From Bacillota bacterium (GTDB taxonomy: Bacteria > Bacillota > Clostridia > Peptostreptococcales > Acidaminobacteraceae): a stretch of DNA of 59,643 nucleotides. The notes under the pieces are model-generated. The model searched no databases and was not told the origin of the DNA. It saw nothing but the letters and a program-made list of their open reading frames with translations. The stretch spans positions 7,219 to 66,861 of the forward strand of contig JAUMXH010000003.1 of the NCBI GenBank assembly GCA_030529225.1, in the 5' to 3' direction. Shown here one piece after another: positions 8,194 through 16,877 of the stretch. The position numbers and the translations under genes are program-made. The first letter of the stretch is position 1, and the number at the start of each line of letters is the position of its first letter.

Positions 8194-9270
8194 TTAGATC
8201 AGCTCATAGAGGCCCATGTAGACCATCGCTTCTATAATCGGAATCGCGCGGATGCCGGGGCAGGCATCGTGTCGGCCTTCAATCCTGATCTGACAGTCCC
8301 TCCCCTCCAGCAAATCCACGCTGTGTTGCGGAAGGCCGATGCTCGGGGCGGGCCTGAAACTGAGTTGAAAGCGGATCGGCATGCCGTTGGAAATGCCTCC
8401 GTTGATCCCGCCGGAGTGATTGCTCGAAGTGCGAACCGACCCTTGCTGATAGACAAAGGGGTCGTTGACCAGGCTGCCCCTGCTTGCGGCAAAGTCCTTG
8501 CCGAGTCCGAACTCAACGGCCTTTACTGCAGGAATAGAAAAGAAGAGCTGGCTCAAGACGGATTCTACGCTATAAAAGAAGGGTTCACCCAGGCCGGCCG
8601 GAACGCCCGTCACGGAAACGGAAACGGCAGAGCCCAGGGAGTCTTTGTCGGAGATGGCCTGCGCTATCTCCCGTTCGGCGAGGGCTCGAATCTCAGGCTC
8701 CAGAATGGGAAGCTCCAAGCTTCTGAGAGCTTCCCGTTCTTCCGCTCGTAAGCTCTCCAGGGCACCGAAGCGCTCCTCGGCGTAGGAGACCGGGCCCACA
8801 CGGGTGAGTTCGGAGAGGATTTGCAGGCCCCTGAACGCGTCCAGGCCGCTTAAGAGGGTTCCCGCGATGACAATCGGCGCGGTCAAGCGCGCGGAAAGGT
8901 GGCCGGAGCCGTTTAAATCCGCGTGAGTACCGTATTTGTAAAGCTGGACGAAATCGGTGTGCGAAGGCCTCGGGCTGCGAGAAAAGGGCGAGTAGTGATC
9001 GGACCTCACATCCTGATTCTCAAGGAAAAAGGTGAGGGGGCTTCCCGAGGTATAGCCGTCCTTTTCACCCGAAAGTATCGTTACGTTATCCGCTTCCCGC
9101 CGCTTGGAAGCCAGTTGTTTTCCGGTCTTCCTGCGCTCCAAGTTTATATTGATTTTATGCATATCTATGCGAATCCCGCTCGGGAGACCGTGTATAGTTA
9201 TGCCAACTCCCTTGCCGTGCGACTCCCCGAAGAGGGAGTAGTGCAGTTTTCTTCCCCAGCTGCTATTCAT
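8194..9270 (-). CDS. aroC: Chorismate synthase
   Basis: Last step of the shikimate pathway: converts 5-enolpyruvylshikimate 3-phosphate to chorismate with reduced FMN. The 358-residue protein starts with WGRKLHYSLFGESHGKGVG, containing the family's ESHG signature, and has the SGHLSARLTAPIV and SSNHSGGINGGISNGMPI blocks. It overlaps aroA by 8 nt and is the last gene of the operon, followed by a strong terminator. Confidence 0.95.
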   Translation of the reverse strand: MNSSWGRKLHYSLFGESHGKGVGITIHGLPSGIRIDMHKININLERRKTGKQLASKRREADNVTILSGEKDGYTSGSPLTFFLENQDVRSDHYSPFSRSPRPSHTDFVQLYKYGTHADLNGSGHLSARLTAPIVIAGTLLSGLDAFRGLQILSELTRVGPVSYAEERFGALESLRAEEREALRSLELPILEPEIRALAEREIAQAISDKDSLGSAVSVSVTGVPAGLGEPFFYSVESVLSQLFFSIPAVKAVEFGLGKDFAASRGSLVNDPFVYQQGSVRTSSNHSGGINGGISNGMPIRFQLSFRPAPSIGLPQHSVDLLEGRDCQIRIEGRHDACPGIRAIPIIEAMVYMGLYELI

Positions 9271-10495
9271 AATAGTCTCCTAAGTCTTTGAAAAAATCAG
9301 GGTAGGACTTGCCGACGCAAGTCGGATCGTCGAGCAGAATCCTGCCGGAGCTCGCCGGCTGCAGGATGCTGAGCGCCATCGCCAGGCGATGGTCGCCGTG
9401 CGCGCTGACCTTCCCGCCGCGGAGCGCAGGGGCGCCCGCGATCAGCATCCTGTCGCCCGCAACTCGGACGCTTGCGCCGAGCTTGTTCAGCTCGGCGGCC
9501 GTCCGGTGCAGGCGGTCGCTCTCCTTGTAAACCAGGCGCCTGCACCCCACAAGCTCCGAGTTGCCCTCCGCTACGCTCATCAGGGCCGCGAGCGTAGGGG
9601 CGAGGTCCGGGCAGTCCGACACGTCGATGTTGCAAGCCTTCAGCCTACCCGGTCGAACCAGGATTCCCTCGTCCGTCTGCTCCAAGTTGCCTCCCATCCG
9701 TTGCACGAACTCTATCATTTTGCGGTCGGCCTGTAAGGAATCCTTATGCAGGCCCTTTATGATGATACCTTTGTGCAGGAGGCCCAGTGCAATAAAATAC
9801 GAAGCCTGGGAGTAGTCGCCTTCCATCGTCAGCTTTGCGGGCTTGTATCCCTCGCCTTGGATGCGGATCGTCCGCTCCGTCAGGCTCGCATCCACGCCGA
9901 AGCTTTGCATCACCTGCGCGCTCAGGCGGATGTAGTCTAGAGATTCCATACCGCCGGTCAATGTCAGGCTTGAGGGGGCGGCCTTGGATCCCAGGTAGAG
10001 CATCAGGCCGCTTGCAAACTGGGAGCTCTTGGCGATCGAAATCTCATAGCTTCCGGCAGCGAGCCTTCCTTTTAAAGTGAGCGGAAGGCAGCGATCTTCG
10101 CGCGCGGTGGCGTAGGAGATTCCCTGCTCTTTGAAAAAGGTATAATAAGCGTCCAGGGGACGCTTGGCCAGGCCTTCCGAGCCGGTGAACAGGCAGTGCG
10201 AATCCAGGCTGAGCACTTGAGGAATCAGCAGCCTGAGCGTACTTGCGCTGTCTTTGCAGGCGATTTCTCCCGAAGGCGCCTTGGGAAAGTCGCCGCCCAG
10301 GATCCGCATTCGCTTCTCGGCCCTGTCGATTGTAATCTTGGCGCCCAGCCTTTGCAGACCCTCGCAGGTCGCCATGGTATCGTCACAGAAATTGACATTG
10401 TCCAGGATGCTCTCGCCGTTTGCATAGGCGGCGCAAATCATCGCCCTGTGGCAGACGCTCTTGGAAGAGGGCGGTGTGTAAGCTTTGAATTTCAT
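9263..10495 (-). CDS. aroA: 3-phosphoshikimate 1-carboxyvinyltransferase (EPSP synthase)
   Basis: Adds enolpyruvate from phosphoenolpyruvate to shikimate 3-phosphate. The 410-residue protein has SSKSVCHRAMICAAYA at the N-terminus and CKDSASTLRLLIP where many homologues have the GNAGTTMR-type loop. LVYKESDRL and HGDHRLAMAL near the C-terminus are conserved substrate-binding motifs. It overlaps both neighbours (aroB by 4 nt, aroC by 8 nt), so the three enzymes are translationally coupled. The serine/alanine variation in the CKDSAST loop is like that of divergent (class II-like) enzymes; drug sensitivity cannot be stated. Confidence 0.93.
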   Translation of the reverse strand: MKFKAYTPPSSKSVCHRAMICAAYANGESILDNVNFCDDTMATCEGLQRLGAKITIDRAEKRMRILGGDFPKAPSGEIACKDSASTLRLLIPQVLSLDSHCLFTGSEGLAKRPLDAYYTFFKEQGISYATAREDRCLPLTLKGRLAAGSYEISIAKSSQFASGLMLYLGSKAAPSSLTLTGGMESLDYIRLSAQVMQSFGVDASLTERTIRIQGEGYKPAKLTMEGDYSQASYFIALGLLHKGIIIKGLHKDSLQADRKMIEFVQRMGGNLEQTDEGILVRPGRLKACNIDVSDCPDLAPTLAALMSVAEGNSELVGCRRLVYKESDRLHRTAAELNKLGASVRVAGDRMLIAGAPALRGGKVSAHGDHRLAMALSILQPASSGRILLDDPTCVGKSYPDFFKDLGDYYE

Positions 10496-11508
10496 AGTCC
10501 CAAAAACTCCCTCGCTTCTTCGCGGTTCAGACTGAGCCTGCGGTAGGAGCCGACTCTTTCGCTGATGATGAACTGAAACCGGTCTCCCGCCTTCTTTTTG
10601 TCGTGCTGCATCTTCTCAAAGACCCTTGGCATCTCATACGGGAGGGGACTGAGCAGCTGATGGCGCTCCAGAAGGGCGATCAACCTGTCATGGGTCTCCC
10701 TGTCGCAGTATCCCTGCGCGAGAGCGAGGCGCATCATCTCGGCCATCCCGACGGCAATCGCGTATCCGTGGCGAAGCTCCTTTCGTTCGTCCAGGGCGAG
10801 AGCCTCCAGAGCGTGACCGATCGTGTGACCGAAGTTCAGCGAGTGGCGCGCACCCCTATCCTCAAAGTCCTCGCGCACCACGGATTCCTTCAGTCCTTGG
10901 GCCCTTTCTATGATCTCGGGCAGCTGCTCGGCAAAGGAGTCGGGAGACAGAGCTTCCAAAAAGCAAAAGAAGTCCTCGTCCAGCACCATCGCAATCTTGA
11001 TGATTTCGGCGATCCCGGTGCGAAGCTCCGCAATCGGAAGGGTAGAGAGAAAGCGCGGGGCAATCCAAATCTCCTCCGGCTCGTAAAAGGCGCCGATCAG
11101 GTTTTTCAGGTTCCGGTAGTTGCATCCGGTCTTTCCGCCGATCGAGGCGTCCACCATCGCGAGCAGGGTGGTCGGAATATTCAGGTAGCGCATGCCGCGC
11201 ATATAGCTTGCCGCCGCAAACCCGCAAAGGTCCCCGGTGATGCCCCCGCCTATGGCGACCAGAAAATCCGAGCGCGAAACGTTTCGCTCGCTCAGGGCAT
11301 CAAAGATGCGCATCAAAGTGTGCAGGTTCTTGCCTTCCTCGGAAGCGTCCAAGAGGAGGAGATTTTCCACGCCGAGGCGCTCAATCTCCGCGCGGTAGAG
11401 GGCAAATACCGTTTTGTCCACAACGTAAAGAGCTCTTGTGTTTGGACCCAAGAGCCTTTTTGTATTTTCCTGCAGGGTTTCGGGCCGGACGCGTAGGATT
11501 CGACTCAT
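10492..11508 (-). CDS. aroB: 3-dehydroquinate synthase
   Basis: Second step of the shikimate pathway: cyclises DAHP to 3-dehydroquinate with NAD and a divalent metal. GGGITGDLCGFAAA (NAD binding), NIPTTLLAMVDASIGGKTG, and the metal-ligand block HSLNFGHTIGHALE are clear. The true start is ATG 11508 (MSRILRV): the frame stays open upstream, but that part is antisense-like sequence within thrB. This gives 338 residues, normal for AroB. A GGAAGGAA site lies just upstream and the thrB stop is 26 nt away. Confidence 0.93.
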   Translation of the reverse strand: MSRILRVRPETLQENTKRLLGPNTRALYVVDKTVFALYRAEIERLGVENLLLLDASEEGKNLHTLMRIFDALSERNVSRSDFLVAIGGGITGDLCGFAAASYMRGMRYLNIPTTLLAMVDASIGGKTGCNYRNLKNLIGAFYEPEEIWIAPRFLSTLPIAELRTGIAEIIKIAMVLDEDFFCFLEALSPDSFAEQLPEIIERAQGLKESVVREDFEDRGARHSLNFGHTIGHALEALALDERKELRHGYAIAVGMAEMMRLALAQGYCDRETHDRLIALLERHQLLSPLPYEMPRVFEKMQHDKKKAGDRFQFIISERVGSYRRLSLNREEAREFLGL

Positions 11509-11534
11509 CTTGTCATTCCTTCCGAGCCGCAACG

Positions 11535-12410
11535 CTAGAGCAGGATCGCGCCGATCTTGTCGGCCTTGAGGGCGTGCGCCGACCACACGTAGTCGGTCTT
11601 CTCGTTCATCTCTCTGACAAAGTCCTCCTGCCCGTCCACGAGGAACATGATCGAAGGGCCTGCGCCCGACAGGAAGGAAGCCTTTGCCCCGCACTGCTTG
11701 GCCAGGTCCACGACCTTGTCATAGGAAGGAATCAGGGCCGAGCGCGCCATCTGATGGAGGGCGTCCTGACAGGCCACATCCAAATCCTCCAGATTTCCGG
11801 TGCTGAGGGAATTGACCAAAAGGGCCACCCGAGACACGTTGTAGACTGCGTCGCTGAACGGAACCGACTTGGGCAGGACGTTTCTCGACTTTTCGGTAGA
11901 GAGCCTGAAGTTCGGGATTAGGACCGCGAGTTCGAGCTCCGAGGCGATCGGCACTTCCTGGTGGATGACCCTTCCCCTTTCAAGCAGAGAGACCTGCAAG
12001 CCCCCAAAGATGGCGGGAGCCACATTGTCCGGATGCCCTTCCATCTCGGTGGCGATGCTGAGCGCGAGCTCCTTGTCCACCCTTTGTTCGGCCAGGTAGA
12101 GCGCGGCCATGACGCCGGCGACGATGCAGGTGGAGCTGGAACCCAGGCCCCTGCTGATCGGAATATCGCTTTTGATTTCGATTCGGATTCCCGGCGCCTG
12201 CTTGCCGAGCCGTTCATAGGCCTTCAAAAAAGATTGGTAGACCAGGTTGTCCTTGCCGCAGAATTGAGATTCTACGCCGCTCACCTCAAAGCCTTCGTCC
12301 ATCGGGAGGAAGGTGAAGGAATTGTACATAGTCAGCGCCATGCCCAGGGTGTCGAATCCCGGCCCCATATTGGCCGTGCTGGCGGGTACTTTGACTGTAA
12401 AACGTTTCAT
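11535..12410 (-). CDS. thrB: Homoserine kinase
   Basis: GHMP-family kinase that phosphorylates homoserine, feeding threonine synthase. The 291-residue protein has the N-terminal PASTANMGPGFDTLGMAL and the ATP-binding loop SRGLGSSSTCIVAG, with the C-terminal GAGPSIMFL glycine motif. It is encoded 58 nt downstream of thrC and 26 nt upstream of aroB. No homoserine dehydrogenase or aspartate kinase is in the window. Confidence 0.94.
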   Translation of the reverse strand: MKRFTVKVPASTANMGPGFDTLGMALTMYNSFTFLPMDEGFEVSGVESQFCGKDNLVYQSFLKAYERLGKQAPGIRIEIKSDIPISRGLGSSSTCIVAGVMAALYLAEQRVDKELALSIATEMEGHPDNVAPAIFGGLQVSLLERGRVIHQEVPIASELELAVLIPNFRLSTEKSRNVLPKSVPFSDAVYNVSRVALLVNSLSTGNLEDLDVACQDALHQMARSALIPSYDKVVDLAKQCGAKASFLSGAGPSIMFLVDGQEDFVREMNEKTDYVWSAHALKADKIGAILL

Positions 12411-12468
12411 ACTTCTCTCCTATCTTGTCTCTTGATTTGCTTCTTGTCTCTTGATTCGCTCCGGACCG

Positions 12469-13959
12469 TCACTTGCTCTCCTCCAGGAATCGGAACACGC
12501 TCTCTTCCAAGTCTTTTGCGTCAATCACCTCTGCAAACCTTCTCTCAAAGTGTTCGCTGCCGGACAAGGCGACGGGAATCGTAAGTCCGCTGACGCTTTC
12601 GAGTTTTCTGAGGGTATCGAAGGGGTTCTCGTCCTCCCCGACCTTGACGCCCAGGGCATCCAGCACGAAGGCCGGAAATTTGAACGGGCTCGCGGTCGAT
12701 GCGATCAGAACCGGATACTCTTCGCCCCTCTCGCGATTGTACTTTTCATAAGCCTCCACCGCGACCGCAGTGTGCGGGTCGATCAGGTAACCCGCCTCTT
12801 CAAAGAGGGTTTTGATGGCCCTTTTACAATCTTCCTCGATTGCAAAGTCTCCGGTAAAGAGGGCCGTCTCGGGCATCGCCTCGGCATTCACCTGATAGTG
12901 TCCCTTCTCTTTCAAATCCAGCATCTTCTCTTTGACCAGGGCATCATTCCCTTCACTCGCGTGGTAGAGCAGGCGCTCCAGGTTGCTCGAAATCAAAATG
13001 TCCATCGACGGAGACCCGGTGGTGTAAAAGTCCCGACGGGTGTCGTAGACGCCACCTGTCGTAAAGAAGTCGGCCAGTACCTTGTTTTGGTTGGACGCCG
13101 ACACCAGCCTGTTCACCGGAAGGCCCATCTTTTGGGCGTAGTAGGCCGCCAGGATGTTTCCGAAGTTTCCGGTGGGAACGCAGATGTTGATTTTCTCGCC
13201 GAGGGCAATTTGGGATTGCTTGACGAGTTTAAAGTAGGAACTGAAGTAATAGACGATCTGCGGGACCAGCCTGCCGATGTTGATGGAATTGGCGGAAGAG
13301 AGCAGGTAGCCCTTTTTGCGAATCTCGCTTTGAAACGCCTCGCTCGTAAAGGCCTTCTTGACCGCGCTCTGCGCATCGTCAAAGTTTCCGCTGATCGCAT
13401 AAACGCGGAGATTTTCGCCCTTTTGGGTTATCATTTGGTGCTTTTGCATGTCGCTGACGCCGTTATCCGGGTAGTAGACCGCGATTTTGATCCCCTCGAT
13501 GTCCTTGAAGGCCTCGAGCGCCGCCTTTCCGGTATCTCCCGAGGTCGCGGTCATAATCAAGATGTCCTCTTGTATCCTGTTTTTCTGTTTGGCGGTCAGA
13601 ATCAGGTAGGGGAGTATGCTCAGCGCGAGGTCTTTAAAGGCGAGCGTTCTTCCGTGAAAGAGCTCGATGAAGGAATAGGCGCCGGCCTTTTTTACCGGAA
13701 CGATTTCATCGGTCTCGAACTTGTCGGTGTAGGCCCGCTCCACGCAGAAGTCGATCTCCTCCTCGCTGAAGTCATCGAGGTAGAGGGCCAAAATCTCCTT
13801 GGCAAGCTCCTTGTAGCTCTTATCCAAGTAGGCCCTGTCCGTGATGTCGATGCTCGGAATCCTGCTCGGCACAAAGAGTCCGCCGTCGGCGGCCAATCCC
13901 TGAATGATGGCCATGCTCGCTCTCGCTTGAAGCGCCTTGTTTCTGCTGCTCCGGTACAT
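12469..13959 (-). CDS. thrC: Threonine synthase
   Basis: PLP enzyme that converts O-phosphohomoserine to threonine. The 496-residue length fits the longer bacterial class. The PLP lysine is K109 in GRTLAFKDLALS; the phosphate-binding loop TATSGDTGKAALE and the CVPTGNFGN motif are intact. ATG 13959 is the start because AGGAGG lies at 13964-13969. The open frame upstream to 14019 begins within a few bases of the predicted transcription start. First gene of the thrC-thrB-aroB-aroA-aroC operon. Confidence 0.95.
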   Translation of the reverse strand: MYRSSRNKALQARASMAIIQGLAADGGLFVPSRIPSIDITDRAYLDKSYKELAKEILALYLDDFSEEEIDFCVERAYTDKFETDEIVPVKKAGAYSFIELFHGRTLAFKDLALSILPYLILTAKQKNRIQEDILIMTATSGDTGKAALEAFKDIEGIKIAVYYPDNGVSDMQKHQMITQKGENLRVYAISGNFDDAQSAVKKAFTSEAFQSEIRKKGYLLSSANSINIGRLVPQIVYYFSSYFKLVKQSQIALGEKINICVPTGNFGNILAAYYAQKMGLPVNRLVSASNQNKVLADFFTTGGVYDTRRDFYTTGSPSMDILISSNLERLLYHASEGNDALVKEKMLDLKEKGHYQVNAEAMPETALFTGDFAIEEDCKRAIKTLFEEAGYLIDPHTAVAVEAYEKYNRERGEEYPVLIASTASPFKFPAFVLDALGVKVGEDENPFDTLRKLESVSGLTIPVALSGSEHFERRFAEVIDAKDLEESVFRFLEESK

Positions 13960-14032
13960 AGTTCCTCCTTTGCCCTGTTCGGGCTCGCCTCGCCCGCCCG
14001 ACGAGGAAACTTGATTCATCCCGATTCCTTAC

Positions 14033-14061
14033 ATTTTACATCAAACGGAGAGATTAGTCAA
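14033..14061 (-). promoter_or_regulatory. Sigma-A promoter of the thr-aro operon
   Basis: Minus strand: TTGACT (14056-14061), 17-nt spacer, TAAAAT (14033-14038). Predicted transcription start near 14026, about 67 nt before the thrC ATG. No riboswitch or T-box fits in this short leader. Confidence 0.75.
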
Positions 14062-14145
14062 AAAGCCGGAGGGGCACATCCGTTTTCCGCATTATGACAG
14101 TTTCGTATTTTTTGCGTTTCTTCCCTAGGCGGATCCCTGTTTTAC

Positions 14146-14154
14146 TGATATAAT
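14146..14154 (+). promoter_or_regulatory. Extended -10 promoter of the PrsA-like gene
   Basis: TG-A-TATAAT extended -10 with no convincing -35. It is divergent from the thr-aro promoter about 85 bp away. Confidence 0.55.
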
Positions 14155-14195
14155 GAAGAAGTCCGAAAGGGAACAGTATAATAATGGAGGTAATT

Positions 14196-15182
14196 ATGAA
14201 AAAAATTGCAGGAGTCTTTCTGTCTCTCGCGCTGGTCGTGGGCTTGGCAGCTTGCGGAACGGACGGGGCAAAGGGAGCCGATAAAAAAGCGCCTGAAAGC
14301 ATCGGGACCGTAAACGGGGTAGAGCTCGATGTGGCGAAATACCAAATGTTTTATGACATGTACCTGGGCATGATCGCGAAGCAGCAGATGCTTTCGGAAA
14401 ACATCCAATCGATGTTGGTGGACGAGGCCGTCGTGTTACAGGACCTCGAAAAAAACAAGGTTGAGATTTCGAAAGACGTAATCGATAAAGTAAGAAAAGA
14501 GATGACTGACAACATGGGCGGAGAGGCGCTTTACAAGGAACAGCTCGCGCAGGACGGCGTTTCGGAGGAGGCCTTCGAGGCCCTCGTCATGATGAAGGTT
14601 AGCACCCGAGTTCACAAGGACTGGTACCGAAAAGAGCATCCGAAGAGCAAGGAAGACATCGCCAAGTACTACGAGGAGCACAAGAATGAACTCGATACGG
14701 TCAGGGTCAGCCACATCCTGGTGGACAGTGAGCAGAAGGCCAACGAGTTGAAGGCGAAGATTGATGCCGGAGAGGATTTTGCGAAATTGGCGAAGGAAAA
14801 CTCGGTCGACGAGATGACTAAGATCGTGGGCGGAGACCTAGGCGAATTGTCGATTGAGTACTCGGGACTCGACCCGAAATTCCTGGAGGCGGTAAAAACC
14901 TTGAAGCCGGGAGAGGTCAGCAAGCCGGTCAAATCGCAGTTCGGCTACCACGTGATCAAGCTCGTGTCTAAGAAAGAGGGCGTCGAAGAGGTGAAGGACA
15001 GAATCGAAGAGATTCTGGTCAGCGAAGAGTACTTCAAGTATGTAAAAGAATTGAAGGACAGTGCAATCGTGAAGAAGCCGGGAGAGGAAGAGCCTGAAAA
15101 GGATGCCAAAGAAGAACCGGCGACAGACGCTAAGGAAGAGCCTGCAAAAGAGGGCGAAGAGAAGAAAGAGGAATCCAAGTAG
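14196..15182 (+). CDS. PrsA-like foldase: peptidyl-prolyl isomerase lipoprotein
   Basis: Extracellular, membrane-anchored folding catalyst of 328 residues. The signal peptide ends in LAAC with lipid-anchored C20. A SurA-like N-terminal part (about 30-165) precedes a parvulin (PpiC) domain at about 168-265, recognised from VRVSHILVDSEQKANELKA, GGDLGELS and SQFGYHVIKL. The tail after about 280 is a low-complexity run of E, K, P, A and D. ATG 14196 is preferred over 14184 because GGAGG at 14185-14189 lies between them. Confidence 0.88.
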   Translation: MKKIAGVFLSLALVVGLAACGTDGAKGADKKAPESIGTVNGVELDVAKYQMFYDMYLGMIAKQQMLSENIQSMLVDEAVVLQDLEKNKVEISKDVIDKVRKEMTDNMGGEALYKEQLAQDGVSEEAFEALVMMKVSTRVHKDWYRKEHPKSKEDIAKYYEEHKNELDTVRVSHILVDSEQKANELKAKIDAGEDFAKLAKENSVDEMTKIVGGDLGELSIEYSGLDPKFLEAVKTLKPGEVSKPVKSQFGYHVIKLVSKKEGVEEVKDRIEEILVSEEYFKYVKELKDSAIVKKPGEEEPEKDAKEEPATDAKEEPAKEGEEKKEESK

Positions 15183-15253
15183 GAGCTTCACGTTAGCCGA
15201 AGCGCTACTGCACAACGATAGACAAGTCTTGCCGCAGGCAAGAGAAATACGAA

Positions 15254-15285
15254 AAGGGGGCACACAAGTCGGCCCCTTATTTTTA
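15254..15285 (+). terminator. Terminator after the PrsA-like gene
   Basis: AAGGGG / CCCCTT stem followed by ATTTTTA. A second small hairpin (TCTTGCC-GCA-GGCAAGA, 15227-15243) precedes it, and a 9-bp inverted repeat (15209-15217 / 15290-15298) encloses both. Confidence 0.65.
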
Positions 15286-15326
15286 TGCGCGTTGTGCAAG
15301 CCCGGCCTCTGTGCCGAGCGCTCGCC

Positions 15327-16502
15327 TTATGATTGAATCAATTTGTAGAAGACTCGAAGCCCGTTCGCGCTGAAAGTATCGACACTTCCCTTGTAAATAC
15401 GGACGATGAAGGTATCTCCGACTTCTCCGAAGACCACCTGGGTCTTGCCGTCGGTGTACCAGTCACATTCCCAGGCCTTGCTTCCGCTCTTCACGATGCC
15501 GCCTGTCACGGTGTGCACGCGCTCCGAGCCGATTTTGACATCGCCCTGAGAGTAGAAGCCCGATGCCTGCAAGAGCGCCTCGTACTCGTCCTCTTTGTCG
15601 TTATCGTCGGTGTAGACCAGGAAGAGCAGGTTTTCCTCTTGCTTGAGGACCTTCGGAACCGCTGCAGGGTCCACGTTCTCATACTTTCTGACCGCAAAGC
15701 CCTCGTAGCTGCCGTGGGCCAAGTCAGGCTGTGCCGAACTGCCTTCCGCCGCGCGTTTTTCGGCCATGGTCGGATACGGGCGCTTTCCTGTAGGTTTCTT
15801 TTCCACAATTGCGTCGCCCAATTCCTTGCCGCTCTTGGTCTTCACATCATTGAGGGTCTTGTAGGAAATCATCGCCACGTTGTCCCTTAAAAACAGGTTC
15901 GAGCGCATGTACTGCTCCTTGCACGAGCTTCCGATCAAGCCGATCTGCAATGCTTTTTCGGCCGCCTTGTCCCAGCTGAAGTCGCCGAGCTTGTCGTCAT
16001 ACTCGAGGGCTCTCAGCACCAGGGTCAGATACTGGTTTGCGGTCATCGGGTCGTTGGCCCCGAAGATGCTCTCCGAATAGCCCGCTACCAGCTTGTTCTT
16101 TGCCGCGTAAGCCACATAGGGTTTTGCCCAGTCCGCCACATCGGTGAACGGGCAGGCAAAATTGGCATTCTTGGCTTCCTCCTCTTTTCCCAGGATGCGA
16201 AGGAGCATCGCGACGCCCTCCGAACGGGTCAAGGGTTCATCCAGTTTGAACGAACCGTCAGAGCCCAAAAACAGGCCCTTTTCCCAAAGTTCTTCCGCAA
16301 AGTAGGAATACATCGGTTTGTAGCCGCCTTGCTCATCTACCAAGTCATAGTTTAAGTGTTTTGCAAGTTCCTTCAGTGTAGTCTGTTTTCCATCCCAAGT
16401 GACCGGAGAGACCTTGGCTTCCCCGTCCGCATACGAAAAAATTCCGACGAAGCCCGCACATAAGAGGGCGATCGCCAACAGTAAACGCAATCCTTTTTTC
16501 AT
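15327..16502 (-). CDS. Exported SLH-domain protein
   Basis: A 391-residue exported protein. It has a signal peptide (about 1-27, cut after SYA) and at least two S-layer homology repeats at about 62-110 and 116-170, recognisable from LDEPLTRSEGVAMLLRIL, PFTDVADWAKPYVAYAAKNKLVAGYS and NDPMTANQYLTLVLRAL. SLH domains bind pyruvylated secondary cell wall polymers, so the protein probably sits on the wall. The C-terminal half (about 230-391) is a unique domain with no motif I recognise. GGAGG precedes the ATG, and an extended -10 promoter lies 39 nt upstream. Confidence 0.8.
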   Translation of the reverse strand: MKKGLRLLLAIALLCAGFVGIFSYADGEAKVSPVTWDGKQTTLKELAKHLNYDLVDEQGGYKPMYSYFAEELWEKGLFLGSDGSFKLDEPLTRSEGVAMLLRILGKEEEAKNANFACPFTDVADWAKPYVAYAAKNKLVAGYSESIFGANDPMTANQYLTLVLRALEYDDKLGDFSWDKAAEKALQIGLIGSSCKEQYMRSNLFLRDNVAMISYKTLNDVKTKSGKELGDAIVEKKPTGKRPYPTMAEKRAAEGSSAQPDLAHGSYEGFAVRKYENVDPAAVPKVLKQEENLLFLVYTDDNDKEDEYEALLQASGFYSQGDVKIGSERVHTVTGGIVKSGSKAWECDWYTDGKTQVVFGEVGDTFIVRIYKGSVDTFSANGLRVFYKLIQS

Positions 16503-16540
16503 AGTACACCTCCTTTGGATGTCGTTTTCTTGCTTCTTTT

Positions 16541-16549
16541 ATTATAGCA
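16541..16549 (-). promoter_or_regulatory. Extended -10 promoter of the SLH-protein gene
   Basis: Minus strand TG-C-TATAAT, with no clear -35. Position fits the ATG at 16502. Confidence 0.5.
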
Positions 16550-16669
16550 CAGACTTACCTGCAACTTACACGTTCTCAGAAAAATGAATCATGAACTTAA
16601 TCAAATTAAATCCTTTCTTGCGCGAGTCTGAAACCTTGACGCGATTGAATACCATAAATTCTAATTGGA

Positions 16670-16698
16670 TTGCAAAAAACTCACTAACTGGATATAAT
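16670..16698 (+). promoter_or_regulatory. Sigma-A promoter of the hsdM-hsdS-fic-hsdR operon
   Basis: TTGCAA (16670-16675), 17-nt spacer, TATAAT (16693-16698). The leader to hsdM is about 170 nt. The surrounding intergenic DNA (16503-16877) holds no other gene. Confidence 0.75.
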
Positions 16699-16877
16699 AT
16701 GGATACTTACACTTTATCAGAGAAAGAATACAACAATTGTAGTGCTTCGTAAGTGTCTGCCCACTTGATTTTCGAGGAAGATAGGGTGATTGTCTTTTAG
16801 AGGAAGGAAGGGCAAGTTTTTTAAGAATGAGCTTAAGCTGAACGATAGAGCAAAAGTTAAGGGTACGGAGGCTTTAC

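Noticed and set aside
12451..14097. Long open frame (548 codons) on the plus strand
   Set aside because: It is antisense to threonine synthase, which has full family motifs and a proper ribosome binding site. The frame stays open because of codon bias in GC-rich genes.
13960..14195. Riboswitch or T-box in the leader of the thr-aro operon
   Set aside because: The predicted leader is only about 67 nt and lacks a T-box sequence or terminator hairpin.
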